Source of the DNA: Bifidobacterium reuteri DSM 23975
Lineage (GTDB): Bacteria > Actinomycetota > Actinomycetes > Actinomycetales > Bifidobacteriaceae
Assembly (NCBI RefSeq): GCF_000741695.1
Contig: NZ_JGZK01000005.1
Coordinates: 1 to 64,000 of the forward strand
DNA length: 64,000 nucleotides
Direction of reading: 5' to 3'
In this document: piece after piece, positions 27,377-37,385 of the stretch
Position numbering within the stretch: position 1 is the first letter of the stretch
Layout: every line of letters begins with the position of its first letter
Translations under genes and position numbers: made by a program
The notes under the pieces: generated by a model
Seen by the model: the letters and a program-made list of their open reading frames with translations, nothing else
Told to the model about the DNA's origin: nothing
The model's database searches: none

Positions 27377-28381
27377 TCAGGAGCGGGGCGAGCCGAACCA
27401 GCTCTCATAGATGATGGAGAAGTTGCGGTTGCCGTAGCTTGAGCATGAGTCGCCCTCGCCCACACCGGCGGACAGCGCCGCCTCATTGGGCTGATACGGC
27501 GTATAGATATAGAGCAGTGCGGTCGCCTTGTTCCTGATGTATACATTCGTGCCGCCGCAGGAGGCGTTCGGATGATACTGCACGTAGTTCAGCGCATTGG
27601 CATGGTACCCGTATCGATCCTCGTGTGCCGTGTAATACTGGTAGCGCTTGGCTGAGCCGAACACCTGCTTGAAGAAACCGGCGTACTGCGGGTCGCAGTT
27701 GGCGTCATCCGGACAGCTCAAGCCCATGGCGGCCTTGTACTGGAAATCGGTGATGGTGGTGGCGGTGACCAGATGCTGTTCCTTTTGCAGGACTGTGAGC
27801 AGCACCTTCTGGCTGATGCCGCATGCTTTGGCCGACTTGGTGATGATGGTTGCAGCAGTCTCACCCTTCGCGCCCTTGTAAGCGTCGCAGTATTCGTCGG
27901 CTGGCTCGTCGGTGGTGTCGAAGGTCTTCGATTTGAGGCATTCGGCACCGGAACAGGCGGCACCCTGCTCGTCGAGGAACGATTGTACTTCGGATTCGCT
28001 CATGGCGTTGCCGTTGAAGAACTGCCCGTCCGAGATGATGTCTCCGGGATCGAAGTCATACTCCTGTGTGAGTTGCAGCTGGCGGGTTTCGGCTTCCTTG
28101 ACGTCGATACGCCACTCGGCGAAGCGCACGGTGACCAACGCCAAAGCCATGGCGCAGACGATGACGACTGTGGTGACGAATACCGCTTTGACCTTGTGCC
28201 ACGGGCCGGCATGCTTCCACCACTGCAGTGGATTGCGGACACCGCGGTTATGGGACCTGGTGCTCGCCGGTTTGCGGCTGCGCGCCTTCTTGCCTTGCGC
28301 GCCGGCACTTTTGCCGTTGCTGGGCTTGTCGCCACGACTGGGCTTGCGGGTGTTGCTGTTCGATTGCTTCGCTTGTGTCAT
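27377..28381 (-). CDS. Membrane-anchored lysozyme-like protein
   Basis: A 334-residue protein with a Lys/Ser-rich cytoplasmic start (1-60), one membrane helix (about 65-90, VKAVFVTTVVIVCAMALALV) and an outer domain. That domain carries ISQKVLLTVLQKEQHLVT, which resembles the helix with the catalytic Glu of lysozyme-fold transglycosylases, and then YKAAMGLSCPDDANCDPQYAGF and NALNYVQYHPNASCGG. Several Cys pairs fit an outside location. The family is not named for me; a role in cell-wall hydrolysis is inferred from the local likeness. Single gene. Confidence 0.6.
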   Translation of the reverse strand: MTQAKQSNSNTRKPSRGDKPSNGKSAGAQGKKARSRKPASTRSHNRGVRNPLQWWKHAGPWHKVKAVFVTTVVIVCAMALALVTVRFAEWRIDVKEAETRQLQLTQEYDFDPGDIISDGQFFNGNAMSESEVQSFLDEQGAACSGAECLKSKTFDTTDEPADEYCDAYKGAKGETAATIITKSAKACGISQKVLLTVLQKEQHLVTATTITDFQYKAAMGLSCPDDANCDPQYAGFFKQVFGSAKRYQYYTAHEDRYGYHANALNYVQYHPNASCGGTNVYIRNKATALLYIYTPYQPNEAALSAGVGEGDSCSSYGNRNFSIIYESWFGSPRS

Positions 28382-28586
28382 CGCCCGTTATTGTAATAGC
28401 CGGAGATAGGAGCCCATTACGCTCGCGGTGAATCTGCGGGCTTCCCGCAGAAAGCACCGGTGGCACGTTTCTGGTGGGTCTGGAGGATCGGGCGGGTCTG
28501 ACATGCGTATCACGAACGTAGGCTTGGCCGAACGGCCTTGAGCGTGTCGAGATGCGTATGTCAGACCCACCAATGCCAGTCGGCAA

Positions 28587-31500
28587 TCACATCAGAGCCT
28601 TCTTGATGCGGTTCAGCGACGCCGGTCCGTTGGTGCCGAGTTCCTGGGCCCATAGGCTCACATAGAACTCCTCCAGCATCCATCTGGCCTGCTCCGCCTG
28701 TTTCATCAACGCCTCATGCTTCGGCCCAGCCGGTTCCGCCTTGGCGTGAGCCAGCGCCTTGTCCACCAGCTGTTTGGCCTCATCGGCCTGCCACGCCCAT
28801 TTCACATCACGGTTCTTGTCGGTTTTCGCCTTGGCGAGACGCATCACATCGGCTTTGAGATAGCGGGACAGTGATCTGAGCGCCTGCGGGCGTGCGTCCG
28901 ATGAAACCGGGATAGACCAGTGCGACGATATGCTCGCGAATCGACTGCAATACCGAAAGCAGAGGAAGGTCGGCCTTGCCGGATGTCGCCTTATCCACCT
29001 CGCATACGCCTTGATGATGCCGATCACATCATGGGCCACCTGATAGACGGTATCCTCGTACACTTCGCGCACGTCAAGCACGGCGTTCGCCAACGCCTCA
29101 TCATCCTTCAACGAGTCCACATTCGGCAGAAGACGTTTGACCGCAGCAAGCTGCAGATCCTCCACAAGCGCCTTGGTGGACTTGTACGGTGCCGCCGCCA
29201 ACATCAGCGCCTCCGCGCCCAGCCACCTGCTGGACACACGTTCGTCCGGCAGACGGAGCGCGTCCAGCGCACCATGCCAGAGCATGGTGGCGCGCGATTC
29301 GGTAGTGGCCCCCGCCTTATGCAGCAGATTCGCCTGACTCACCAGATTGCCCTGCTTCGCCGCCTGATCAGCCTGTTTCCGCACCATCTGACGGGCCTGC
29401 GCCTGCGCCTGTGCAGCGTACTTGCGTTGCAGGGCGACAAGGTCCTTCGACGTCTCCAACACCTTGACGGCACCATGGCCACGACGTCGGCCGCGCGGCG
29501 AACCGCTTGGCGGCAGCTGCTGTTCCACCGAAAACGTGACCTTCAGATACGGCTGAAGCCTGTCCATAAGCTCCGGGCCGAGCACTTCGGGGTGAATCTG
29601 GGCCCCCACGGTGGCGATGGCCGCCTTGGTGAATACATGGGCCAGGTCAGGCCAGCCTACGGTCTCGCCGTCCTCGTTCACCGGAGCGGGATTCGGCTTC
29701 TGCTGCGAACCCGATCCGGGCAGATCGGGATAATGCTCGTCAATCCATGTGCGGATCGCACGGGCCGCATCCGGAGCGGGGACGAATTGCACGCGCAGCT
29801 GTTTGGGCAACGCCTTGATCATCGCCAGAATCAGCTCATCCAGCAGACCGGGAACATTCCAGGTGAACTGGTCGGGCGCAATGCGGGAAAGCGCCTTCAA
29901 CGGCACATGCACGGTCACGCCATCGAGCGGATTGCCCGGCTCGTACACGTAGCTCAGCCGCAGGTCGATGGGCTGGCCGTCCGTGCCGACCGTATGCCAA
30001 TGATCCGGGTAATCGTTCAGGCTCACCGATTCGCTCGATGCCAAGCGATCCACTTTGGATGGGTCGAACGTCAGGAGATCGGGCCGCCGGTCATGCTCGT
30101 TCTTCCACCATTTCGCCAGATCCGCCACCGATGTGACGTCTGCGGGGATCACGGCATTGTAGAAATCGAACAGATCCTCGTCCGAGACGGTGTCCGCCAG
30201 TTGGCGTGTCCGGCTGGCGTCCTCGGCGGCGTCCTCGAGAATGTCGCGGTTGGCGCCGACGAAATCGTCGTAGCTGAACCGCTGCTGGATATTGCCTTCC
30301 ACCAGCCCCTGACGCAGCAGGAAGTCGCGGGCCTCCAACGGGTTGATGCCGCCCCATTGCACAGTGCGGTCCTGCACGATCGGCAAACCGTACAGCAGCA
30401 CGCGCGCAGTTGCCACCGCCGAGCCTCTCGAACCGGACCAATGCGGTTCCGCATACGTGGTGCGCGTCAATTGTCCGGCCAACGGTTCCGCCCATGCCGG
30501 ATCGATCGCCGCCGAATACCGTGCCCACAGGCGTGATGTCTCCACCAATTCCGTGCTCATCACCCACGAAGGGGTTTTCTTGGCCACGGCGGAAGCGGGG
30601 AACAGGGCGAAACGGGTGCCGCGAGCACCCTGATAGTCGTTCTTCGACTGTTTCTGGGCGCGTTTCATCGCACGGGCCCGGGCTGCGCCGGTGAGTCCCG
30701 CGAAATCAGAGGCCTTGGGCTCGCGTACGACCTGCATGCCCATCATGGACAATAACCCGGCGAGCATCGACTTGTGGATGCCGTCCGCATCCCACGCGCA
30801 GCACATCGAATGTGCGGGTTGCTGATTCAGCGGCAGCTGGCGCACCTCCAAGCCGGGGCGCGTGGAGGGGAGCGGGTCACCGACCTTGAACTTCAGCTCT
30901 TTGCACAGCTGCCTCAGCTGCGATACCAGATCCTTCCACTGGCGCATCCTGAGCCAGCTGAAATACTCGGTCTTGCAGATGCGGCGCAGGGCGTTATTGC
31001 TCGGATCGCCATCGGCCTGGAACACCCGATCCCAGATATTGAGCGCGGTCAGGAAGTCCGACGTCTCATCCGCATACCGGTTATGGATGCGGTCGGCTTC
31101 CTCTCGCTTGTCGTCCGGGCGTTCGCGGGGATCCTGCAGGCTCAGGAAGGAGACCACCACCAGTACTTGGGCCAGCAGATTCGGAGAGCCGGATTTCGCC
31201 GCTTCGATCACCATGCGTCCAAGACGGACATCGATCGGGATGCGGGCCAGCTGCCGGCCGATATGCGTCAACGTCACTTCGCCGCGCTTGCGTCCGATCG
31301 CCTTGAGCTCGGTGAGCTCATTGAAACCGTCGGACACGGCTTTCATATCCGGCGGATCGATGAAGCCGAAGTGCGTGACATCCTCGGCCGTGCGCGCAAC
31401 GCCCACCGACAGCATGTGCAGCACGACGGCACCCAGCGAGGTCCTCAGGATCTCGGGTTCGGTGAACTGCGGACGGGTCTCGTAATCCTCGCGCGAATAC

Positions 31501-32720
31501 AGGCGGATCGCAATGCCGTCCGCGACACGGCCGCATCGGCCGCTTCTCTGGTCGGCGCTGGCTTGGCTGATCGGCTCGATCGGCAGTCGCTGCACCTTGG
31601 CCGTCTTGGAGTACCGTGAGATGCGGGCGGTGCCCGGATCGACCACATAACGGATGCCCGGCACGGTCAGCGAGGTCTCCGCGACATTGGTGGCGATGAC
31701 GATGCGCTGATGGGTGTGCGGCTCGAATACCTTATGCTGATCCGAGGAGGACAGGCGCGCAAACAACGGCATGATCTCAATGGCGTCGGGCCGGCGCATG
31801 TCGTCCGCGCGCGGACCGTAATGATGGCGCAATGCCGTCTCGAACTCGTGGATGTCGCGCTCTCCGGAAGCGAAAACGAGAATGTCACGCGGGCCTCGCT
31901 CGTGGGAGGAGTGGATCACCAGTTCGGCGCAGGCGCGAGCCACTGCCGTCGGCATGTCGGTGATGCCGTCATCAGCATAGTCGTCCGAACGACGTGAACG
32001 GGGCAGATCGGCGTCGGATTGCGCGATTGCGTTCGCCAGCTCCTCATAATCGGCGTCTCCAGGGCGGGCTCCCGTGGCGAACCCCGGCACTTCGCGCATC
32101 AGCGCCGGCGCAGTACCCAGCGGCTCATAGACCACTTGCACAGGGAACGTTCGCCCTGACACCTCGATGACCGGCACCTTCTCATGCAGGGCATGGGCGA
32201 AATGCTCCTGGAACTTCACCGAATCGATGGTGGCGGAGGTGATGATCAGCTTCAGATCGCGGCGGCGCGGCAGCAGTGCGGTCAGATAGCCGAGCAGAAA
32301 ATCGATGTTGAGGCTACGCTCATGGGCTTCGTCGATGATGATGGTGTCGTACTTGGACAGGTTCGGGTCACGCTGGATCTGTGCGAGCAGGATGCCGTCC
32401 GTGACTACGCGCAGACGGGTGTTCGGAGAGCTCTCATCCGTGAAACGGACCTGATAGCCGACCTCATCACCCAATCGCACACCCAGTTCGGACGCGATAC
32501 GCTCGGCTACCGTGCGTGCCGCGATACGGCGAGGCTGGGTGTGCACGATCTGCCGGCCATGGGTGCCACGGCCCAGTTCGAGCAGGATCTTCGGCAGCTG
32601 CGTGGTCTTGCCTGAACCGGTCTGGCCGGAGATGATGACGACTTGTGCATGCTGAACCGCGTGCGCGATTTCTTCACGGGCGGCGGAAACGGGAAGTTCG
32701 GCGGGATACTCAAATTTCAT
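28587..32720 (-). CDS. hrpA: ATP-dependent RNA helicase HrpA (two compensating indels)
   Basis: A 1377-residue DEAH-box helicase of the HrpA type. It has a P-loop GQTGSGKTTQLP, the DEAH box in IIIDEAHERSLNIDF, SAT (IITSATID), the motif VI region QRSGRCGR and the long C-terminal HrpA-specific part. HrpA rescues stalled ribosomes or remodels mRNA. The chosen start, ATG 32720, overlaps the end of the upstream methyltransferase gene. One base seems lost near 29003 and one gained near 28886; between them about 39 residues (about 1240-1278) read out of frame. The neighbouring frame there gives the expected GKADLPLLSVLQSIREHIVA, so the true protein is probably intact. Confidence 0.85.
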   Translation of the reverse strand: MKFEYPAELPVSAAREEIAHAVQHAQVVIISGQTGSGKTTQLPKILLELGRGTHGRQIVHTQPRRIAARTVAERIASELGVRLGDEVGYQVRFTDESSPNTRLRVVTDGILLAQIQRDPNLSKYDTIIIDEAHERSLNIDFLLGYLTALLPRRRDLKLIITSATIDSVKFQEHFAHALHEKVPVIEVSGRTFPVQVVYEPLGTAPALMREVPGFATGARPGDADYEELANAIAQSDADLPRSRRSDDYADDGITDMPTAVARACAELVIHSSHERGPRDILVFASGERDIHEFETALRHHYGPRADDMRRPDAIEIMPLFARLSSSDQHKVFEPHTHQRIVIATNVAETSLTVPGIRYVVDPGTARISRYSKTAKVQRLPIEPISQASADQRSGRCGRVADGIAIRLYSREDYETRPQFTEPEILRTSLGAVVLHMLSVGVARTAEDVTHFGFIDPPDMKAVSDGFNELTELKAIGRKRGEVTLTHIGRQLARIPIDVRLGRMVIEAAKSGSPNLLAQVLVVVSFLSLQDPRERPDDKREEADRIHNRYADETSDFLTALNIWDRVFQADGDPSNNALRRICKTEYFSWLRMRQWKDLVSQLRQLCKELKFKVGDPLPSTRPGLEVRQLPLNQQPAHSMCCAWDADGIHKSMLAGLLSMMGMQVVREPKASDFAGLTGAARARAMKRAQKQSKNDYQGARGTRFALFPASAVAKKTPSWVMSTELVETSRLWARYSAAIDPAWAEPLAGQLTRTTYAEPHWSGSRGSAVATARVLLYGLPIVQDRTVQWGGINPLEARDFLLRQGLVEGNIQQRFSYDDFVGANRDILEDAAEDASRTRQLADTVSDEDLFDFYNAVIPADVTSVADLAKWWKNEHDRRPDLLTFDPSKVDRLASSESVSLNDYPDHWHTVGTDGQPIDLRLSYVYEPGNPLDGVTVHVPLKALSRIAPDQFTWNVPGLLDELILAMIKALPKQLRVQFVPAPDAARAIRTWIDEHYPDLPGSGSQQKPNPAPVNEDGETVGWPDLAHVFTKAAIATVGAQIHPEVLGPELMDRLQPYLKVTFSVEQQLPPSGSPRGRRRGHGAVKVLETSKDLVALQRKYAAQAQAQARQMVRKQADQAAKQGNLVSQANLLHKAGATTESRATMLWHGALDALRLPDERVSSRWLGAEALMLAAAPYKSTKALVEDLQLAAVKRLLPNVDSLKDDEALANAVLDVREVYEDTVYQVAHDVIGIIKAYARWIRRHPARPTFLCFRYCSRFASISSHWSIPVSSDARPQALRSLSRYLKADVMRLAKAKTDKNRDVKWAWQADEAKQLVDKALAHAKAEPAGPKHEALMKQAEQARWMLEEFYVSLWAQELGTNGPASLNRIKKALM

Positions 32721-33366
32721 GACGGACTTCAATAATACGGAAGCCCTTGGAGCTTGCGTATTTGCGCACCGAGAACGCTGCGCCCAGCGCCTCATCCAGC
32801 CAGGGGATCAACGAATCGGAACCGAGATTGCGCTGCACCACCAGATAGGCGGCTGCGCCCGGCTTGAGCCGCGGCAGCCAGGCCATGAGCAGCGTGTGCA
32901 GGGCCTCTTTGCCGATGCGGATCGGAGGATTCGACCAGATCGCATCGAACTGCAGCTCCTGTGGCAATGCTACTGCGTCTTTTGGTTGCTGCGCCGCCGG
33001 CAATGGTGTGCTTGAATCGTCCACCTGCGAGATGCTGATGTTGGTGCAGCCATTCGCCTCGCTGTTCACGCGCGTCAGGTCCAGGGCGCGTTCGTTGACA
33101 TCCACGGCCCAGACATGTGCATCGGGGGAGTCGAAAGCCATGGCGAGGGCAATCGGCCCCCATCCACAGCCCAGATCCAGAAATTCGCCTTCGAGCGGCA
33201 GGTCAGGGGCCTGACGGAGCAGCACGGATGTGCCAAGATCGACACGTGAGTTGGAGAACACGCCGTTGGACACCTGCACCTTCGCCTCATGGCCACGCAG
33301 GGTGACGTTCATCGTCTTGCGCGCATCCTTGGATTGCGGCTCGGAAGCGAAATACTGTTCTGCCAT
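32710..33366 (-). CDS. RsmC/RlmG-type class I methyltransferase
   Basis: A 218-residue SAM-dependent methyltransferase of the MTS/RsmC family, which methylates guanine in rRNA. The SAM loop is EFLDLGCGWGPIALAMA and the catalytic NPP motif is WSNPPIRIGKE. It has only the catalytic half of E. coli RsmC, as is usual in actinobacteria. ATG 33366 follows a GGAG site by 8 nt. Its last codons overlap the hrpA start (CATGAAATTTGA), so the two are translationally coupled. Confidence 0.82.
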   Translation of the reverse strand: MAEQYFASEPQSKDARKTMNVTLRGHEAKVQVSNGVFSNSRVDLGTSVLLRQAPDLPLEGEFLDLGCGWGPIALAMAFDSPDAHVWAVDVNERALDLTRVNSEANGCTNISISQVDDSSTPLPAAQQPKDAVALPQELQFDAIWSNPPIRIGKEALHTLLMAWLPRLKPGAAAYLVVQRNLGSDSLIPWLDEALGAAFSVRKYASSKGFRIIEVRHEI

Positions 33367-33539
33367 TGCATCGACTCCATTTCCACGCGGTCTGCGCATC
33401 GGTTATCGCCGTGCTCGCACGGCTCATACACATATTGACGGGCTCTGTGGCCATTGTGACACGTTTCGGGCATGTCAGCTCGTCTGATGATAATAAGGAG
33501 CCATAGAAGAATCGTGAACCCGGGATTTGAGAGGCGCCC

Positions 33540-35045
33540 TTGAGCGAACACAACCAGTACACCGACATCGACCATGGCAGTTCCAGCATCACTTCGCAAG
33601 GAGTCCTTTCCGCCCAGTCGGATGTGCTGCTCGACACCACGCAGCAACCATCAGGATGGCATGAGGACGCCAATCAGGAATGGGAGGAGCGCGAGGCTCG
33701 CAACGAACTCAAGCATGTGGCGGGTCTTGGCGAACTGGAGGACGTCACTGAAGTCGAGTACCGCAAGGTGCGGCTCGAACGCGTGGTGCTGGTCGGCGTC
33801 TGGTCGAGTGCGGTTACGACGCAGACCAAGGCCGAGGAATCGTTGAGGGAGCTGGCCGCGCTCGCCGAAACCGCGGGTGCCGTGGTGTGCGATGGTCTGT
33901 TGCAGCATCGGTTGAAGCCGGATGCCGCCACGTATGTCGGCTCGGGAAAGGCTCGTGAGATCGCCGATATCGTGGCGCGCGAGGAGGCGGATACCATCAT
34001 CGTGGATGATGATCTCGCCCCTTCTCAGCGTCGTGCGCTGGAGGATGCCGCCAAAGTCAAAGTGGTGGATCGCACCGCGGTGATCCTCGATATCTTCGCA
34101 CAGCATGCCACTTCTCGCGAAGGCAAGGCGCAGGTGGAGCTGGCCCAACTGGAGTATATGCTGCCGCGACTGCGTGGCTGGGGTGGCTCCCTGTCCCGTC
34201 AGGCCGGAGGCCGTGCAGCAGGCGCGGATGCGGGTATCGGATCCCGTGGCCCTGGCGAGACCAAGATCGAGATGGACCGTCGTGTGATCCGCACCCGCAT
34301 CGCGCGGCTGCGTCGCCAGATACGCGACATGGCGCCGGCGCGTGAGATCAAACGCGGATCCCGCAGGCGCTATGGGCTGCCGACGGTGGCGGTGGTCGGA
34401 TACACCAATGCCGGCAAATCGTCGTTGACCAATCGGCTGACCGGCTCGACAGAGCTGGTGGAGAACGCGCTGTTCGCCACGCTGGATACTGCGGTCCGTC
34501 GTGCGAAGACCCATGATGGACGGCTGTATGCCTATGTGGACACAGTGGGTTTTGTGCGCAGGCTGCCGACCCAGCTGGTGGAGGCCTTCAAATCGACGCT
34601 GGAGGAGGTGGCGGAGTCCGACGTGATTGTGCACGTGGTGGATGGTTCTCATCCGGACCCCTTCTCGCAGATCGATGCGGTCAATGCCGTCCTGGCGGAT
34701 ATCGAGGGCACGGCATCCATTCCGCGCATCGTGGTGTTCAACAAGGCCGATCAGGTCGATGCCGTCACTCGGGAGCGGTTGATGGCGTTGCAGCCTGATG
34801 CGTATATCGTTTCCGCATATAGCGGCGAGGGTGTGGATGGATTGCGTGCCGCCGTGGAGGCGTTGCTTCCGGTGCCGCATGTGCACGTCAATGCCGTGCT
34901 GCCCTACAGCGCTGGCTCGTTGCTGTCCCGCGTGCGCGAATACGGCAAGGTAGGCAAGGTGGAATACCGTGATGACGGCGTATTGCTGGAAGCGGACGTC
35001 GACTCCCACCTTGCTGCACGGGTCATTGATGCGTCAATCGATTAA
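33540..35045 (+). CDS. hflX: Ribosome-associated GTPase HflX
   Basis: A 501-residue GTPase that binds the 50S subunit and splits stalled ribosomes. The N-terminal HflX domain (about 80-240) includes ATYVGSGKAREI and the Gly-rich GPGETKIEMDRR. The G domain shows G1 GYTNAGKSSLTN, G3 DTVGFV and G4 NKAD. It starts with TTG 33540 after GAGAGG; the first 60 residues are an actinobacterial extension. It lies next to hrpA, also an RNA-handling enzyme, but on the other strand. Confidence 0.9.
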   Translation: MSEHNQYTDIDHGSSSITSQGVLSAQSDVLLDTTQQPSGWHEDANQEWEEREARNELKHVAGLGELEDVTEVEYRKVRLERVVLVGVWSSAVTTQTKAEESLRELAALAETAGAVVCDGLLQHRLKPDAATYVGSGKAREIADIVAREEADTIIVDDDLAPSQRRALEDAAKVKVVDRTAVILDIFAQHATSREGKAQVELAQLEYMLPRLRGWGGSLSRQAGGRAAGADAGIGSRGPGETKIEMDRRVIRTRIARLRRQIRDMAPAREIKRGSRRRYGLPTVAVVGYTNAGKSSLTNRLTGSTELVENALFATLDTAVRRAKTHDGRLYAYVDTVGFVRRLPTQLVEAFKSTLEEVAESDVIVHVVDGSHPDPFSQIDAVNAVLADIEGTASIPRIVVFNKADQVDAVTRERLMALQPDAYIVSAYSGEGVDGLRAAVEALLPVPHVHVNAVLPYSAGSLLSRVREYGKVGKVEYRDDGVLLEADVDSHLAARVIDASID

Positions 35046-35067
35046 CGTGAGCAACATCACAGATGTA

Positions 35068-35083
35068 TTGTGAGCGCTAACAA
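35068..35083. promoter_or_regulatory. LacI-type operator before ldh
   Basis: TTGTGAGCGCTAACAA is a near-perfect palindrome around GCGC, of the kind bound by LacI-family regulators. In bifidobacteria a central sugar regulator of this family (AraQ) is reported to control ldh and other glycolytic genes. A weaker second copy, TGGGAGCGCAAACG, lies at 35126-35139, and a TATACA box at 35152-35157. Confidence 0.6.
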
Positions 35084-35221
35084 CACTTGCGAATGCTGGG
35101 ATTGTCTGTTGATTCGGCGGTTTCATGGGAGCGCAAACGTCGGCACGGTTTTATACAGTGAAACCGTTAGTCACAAGGCCTGCCATACTGCAGACCGCCT
35201 TTGAAGAGAGGTAAATCCATC

Positions 35222-36183
<962 letters not shown>

Positions 36184-36221
36184 TTGAGCGGTTGCTTTCA
36201 GGTACCATAAGGTACTATTGC

Positions 36222-36252
36222 GAAACCCCGGCCATGTGCCGGGGTTTCGTCG
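36222..36252 (+). terminator. ldh terminator
   Basis: Perfect 11-bp stem (36222-36232 with 36238-36248, GAAACCCCGGC) and a 5-nt loop, 38 nt after the ldh stop. Confidence 0.85.
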
Positions 36253-36277
36253 TCTCCGGGCGATAACGCAAATGGTA

Positions 36278-36295
36278 TTGAGAAACGGTTTCAAA
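36278..36295. promoter_or_regulatory. Palindrome before the cation transporter gene
   Basis: TTGAGAAACGGTTTCAAA contains the palindrome GAAACGGTTTC (36282-36292), 23 bp before the start of the cation diffusion facilitator gene. It could be an operator for a metal sensor or a LacI-type regulator; the regulator is unknown. Confidence 0.35.
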
Positions 36296-36314
36296 TGGAA
36301 CCGGAAAGGATGCA

Positions 36315-37262
36315 TTGTTCCACATGTCCCATGATCATTCCTCGACTAGCGTGACACAGTCCGCAGCCCAGGCGCATCAGCGACGATTGATGGCCACTCT
36401 TACGGTGACGGGAACTGTGTTCGTCGTCGAAGTGGTATCCGCCGTCCTGACCGGTTCGCTGGCCTTGCTGGTGGATGCGGGCCATATGCTCACTGACATG
36501 TCGGTGCTCATCGCCTCCACGGTCACCGCGGTATTGATGCGTAGGAAGCCGAACAATTTGCGCACGTGGGGATGGGCCCGTCTCGAGGTGCTGACGGCTG
36601 CCGCAGGGGCATTGGTGCTGATGATCGTCGGCGTCTATGCGTTGGTGGAGGCCGGCATGAGATTGTTCGGACAATCGACGACACGTGTCGAGGACGTCAA
36701 CCTGCTGCTGTTCGTGGGCGTACTCGGTCTGACCGCGAATGTCGTTTCCATATTCATCCTGGCTTCCCAACGTGAAGACAACATGAATATGAAAGCCGCT
36801 TTCCTGGAGGTCATGAACGATGCGCTTGGCTCGGTGGCCGTGGTCGTGTCCGCACTGGTCATGATGTCGACGGGGTGGAATGGGTTTGATGCCGTCGCAG
36901 GTGGCGTTATCGCGCTGCTCATGATTCCGCGTGCCATCAAGTTGCTGCACAATGCGGTGAGGGTACTGCTTGAGGAGACCCCGAAGGGTCTTGATCTGGA
37001 TGCCGTGCGTGAGCATATGGAGCATGTTCCACACGTCATTGCGGTTCATGATCTGCATGCCAGTACGGTTTCGACGGGAATGCCGATATTGATGGCGCAT
37101 GTCGTGGTGGACAAGAATCTCAATATGGAACAGGCCGCGCAGGTGCTCGCCCAACTTCAGGACTGTCTGCGCGAGCATTTCCCTGTTTCGGTGCCGCATA
37201 CCACGTTCCAACTGGAGCCGGAAGGCTACTCCACCCAGTCCGCTGAAGAGCTGCATCGATGA
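36315..37262 (+). CDS. Cation diffusion facilitator (zinc/metal exporter)
   Basis: A 315-residue CDF transporter of the CzcD/ZitB type with six predicted helices and a cytoplasmic C-terminal domain. Metal-site residues are visible in helix 2 (DAGHMLTDMSVL) and helix 5 (EVMNDALGSVAVVVSALV). It should push zinc or a similar ion out of the cell in exchange for protons. The TTG at 36315 is 5 nt after a GGAAAGG site; ATG 36324 (MSHDHSST, a His-rich start usual in this family) is the alternative. A palindrome before the gene may be its metal-responsive control site. Confidence 0.85.
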   Translation: MFHMSHDHSSTSVTQSAAQAHQRRLMATLTVTGTVFVVEVVSAVLTGSLALLVDAGHMLTDMSVLIASTVTAVLMRRKPNNLRTWGWARLEVLTAAAGALVLMIVGVYALVEAGMRLFGQSTTRVEDVNLLLFVGVLGLTANVVSIFILASQREDNMNMKAAFLEVMNDALGSVAVVVSALVMMSTGWNGFDAVAGGVIALLMIPRAIKLLHNAVRVLLEETPKGLDLDAVREHMEHVPHVIAVHDLHASTVSTGMPILMAHVVVDKNLNMEQAAQVLAQLQDCLREHFPVSVPHTTFQLEPEGYSTQSAEELHR

Positions 37263-37304
37263 CCTGCGAATTTTGGCCATTAGTGCCGAAGGTCGGAGCG
37301 TCGG

Positions 37305-37347
37305 CCTTGTGAAGGGGACATGTCGCTTGCGTGTGCCCTTCACAAGG
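37305..37347. terminator. Bidirectional terminator between the CDF gene and lexA
   Basis: 16-bp inverted repeat with one mismatch (37305-37320 with 37332-37347, core CCTTGTGAAGGG), midway between two converging genes. Confidence 0.65.
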
Positions 37348-37385
37348 TCACACGGAACCTCGTTGTGCGCAGATGCGCGGCTAGG

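Noticed and set aside
28920-30536. 538-codon frame on the plus strand
   Set aside because: Shadow of hrpA on the other strand. Its sequence shows no domain, and the hrpA motifs cover the region.
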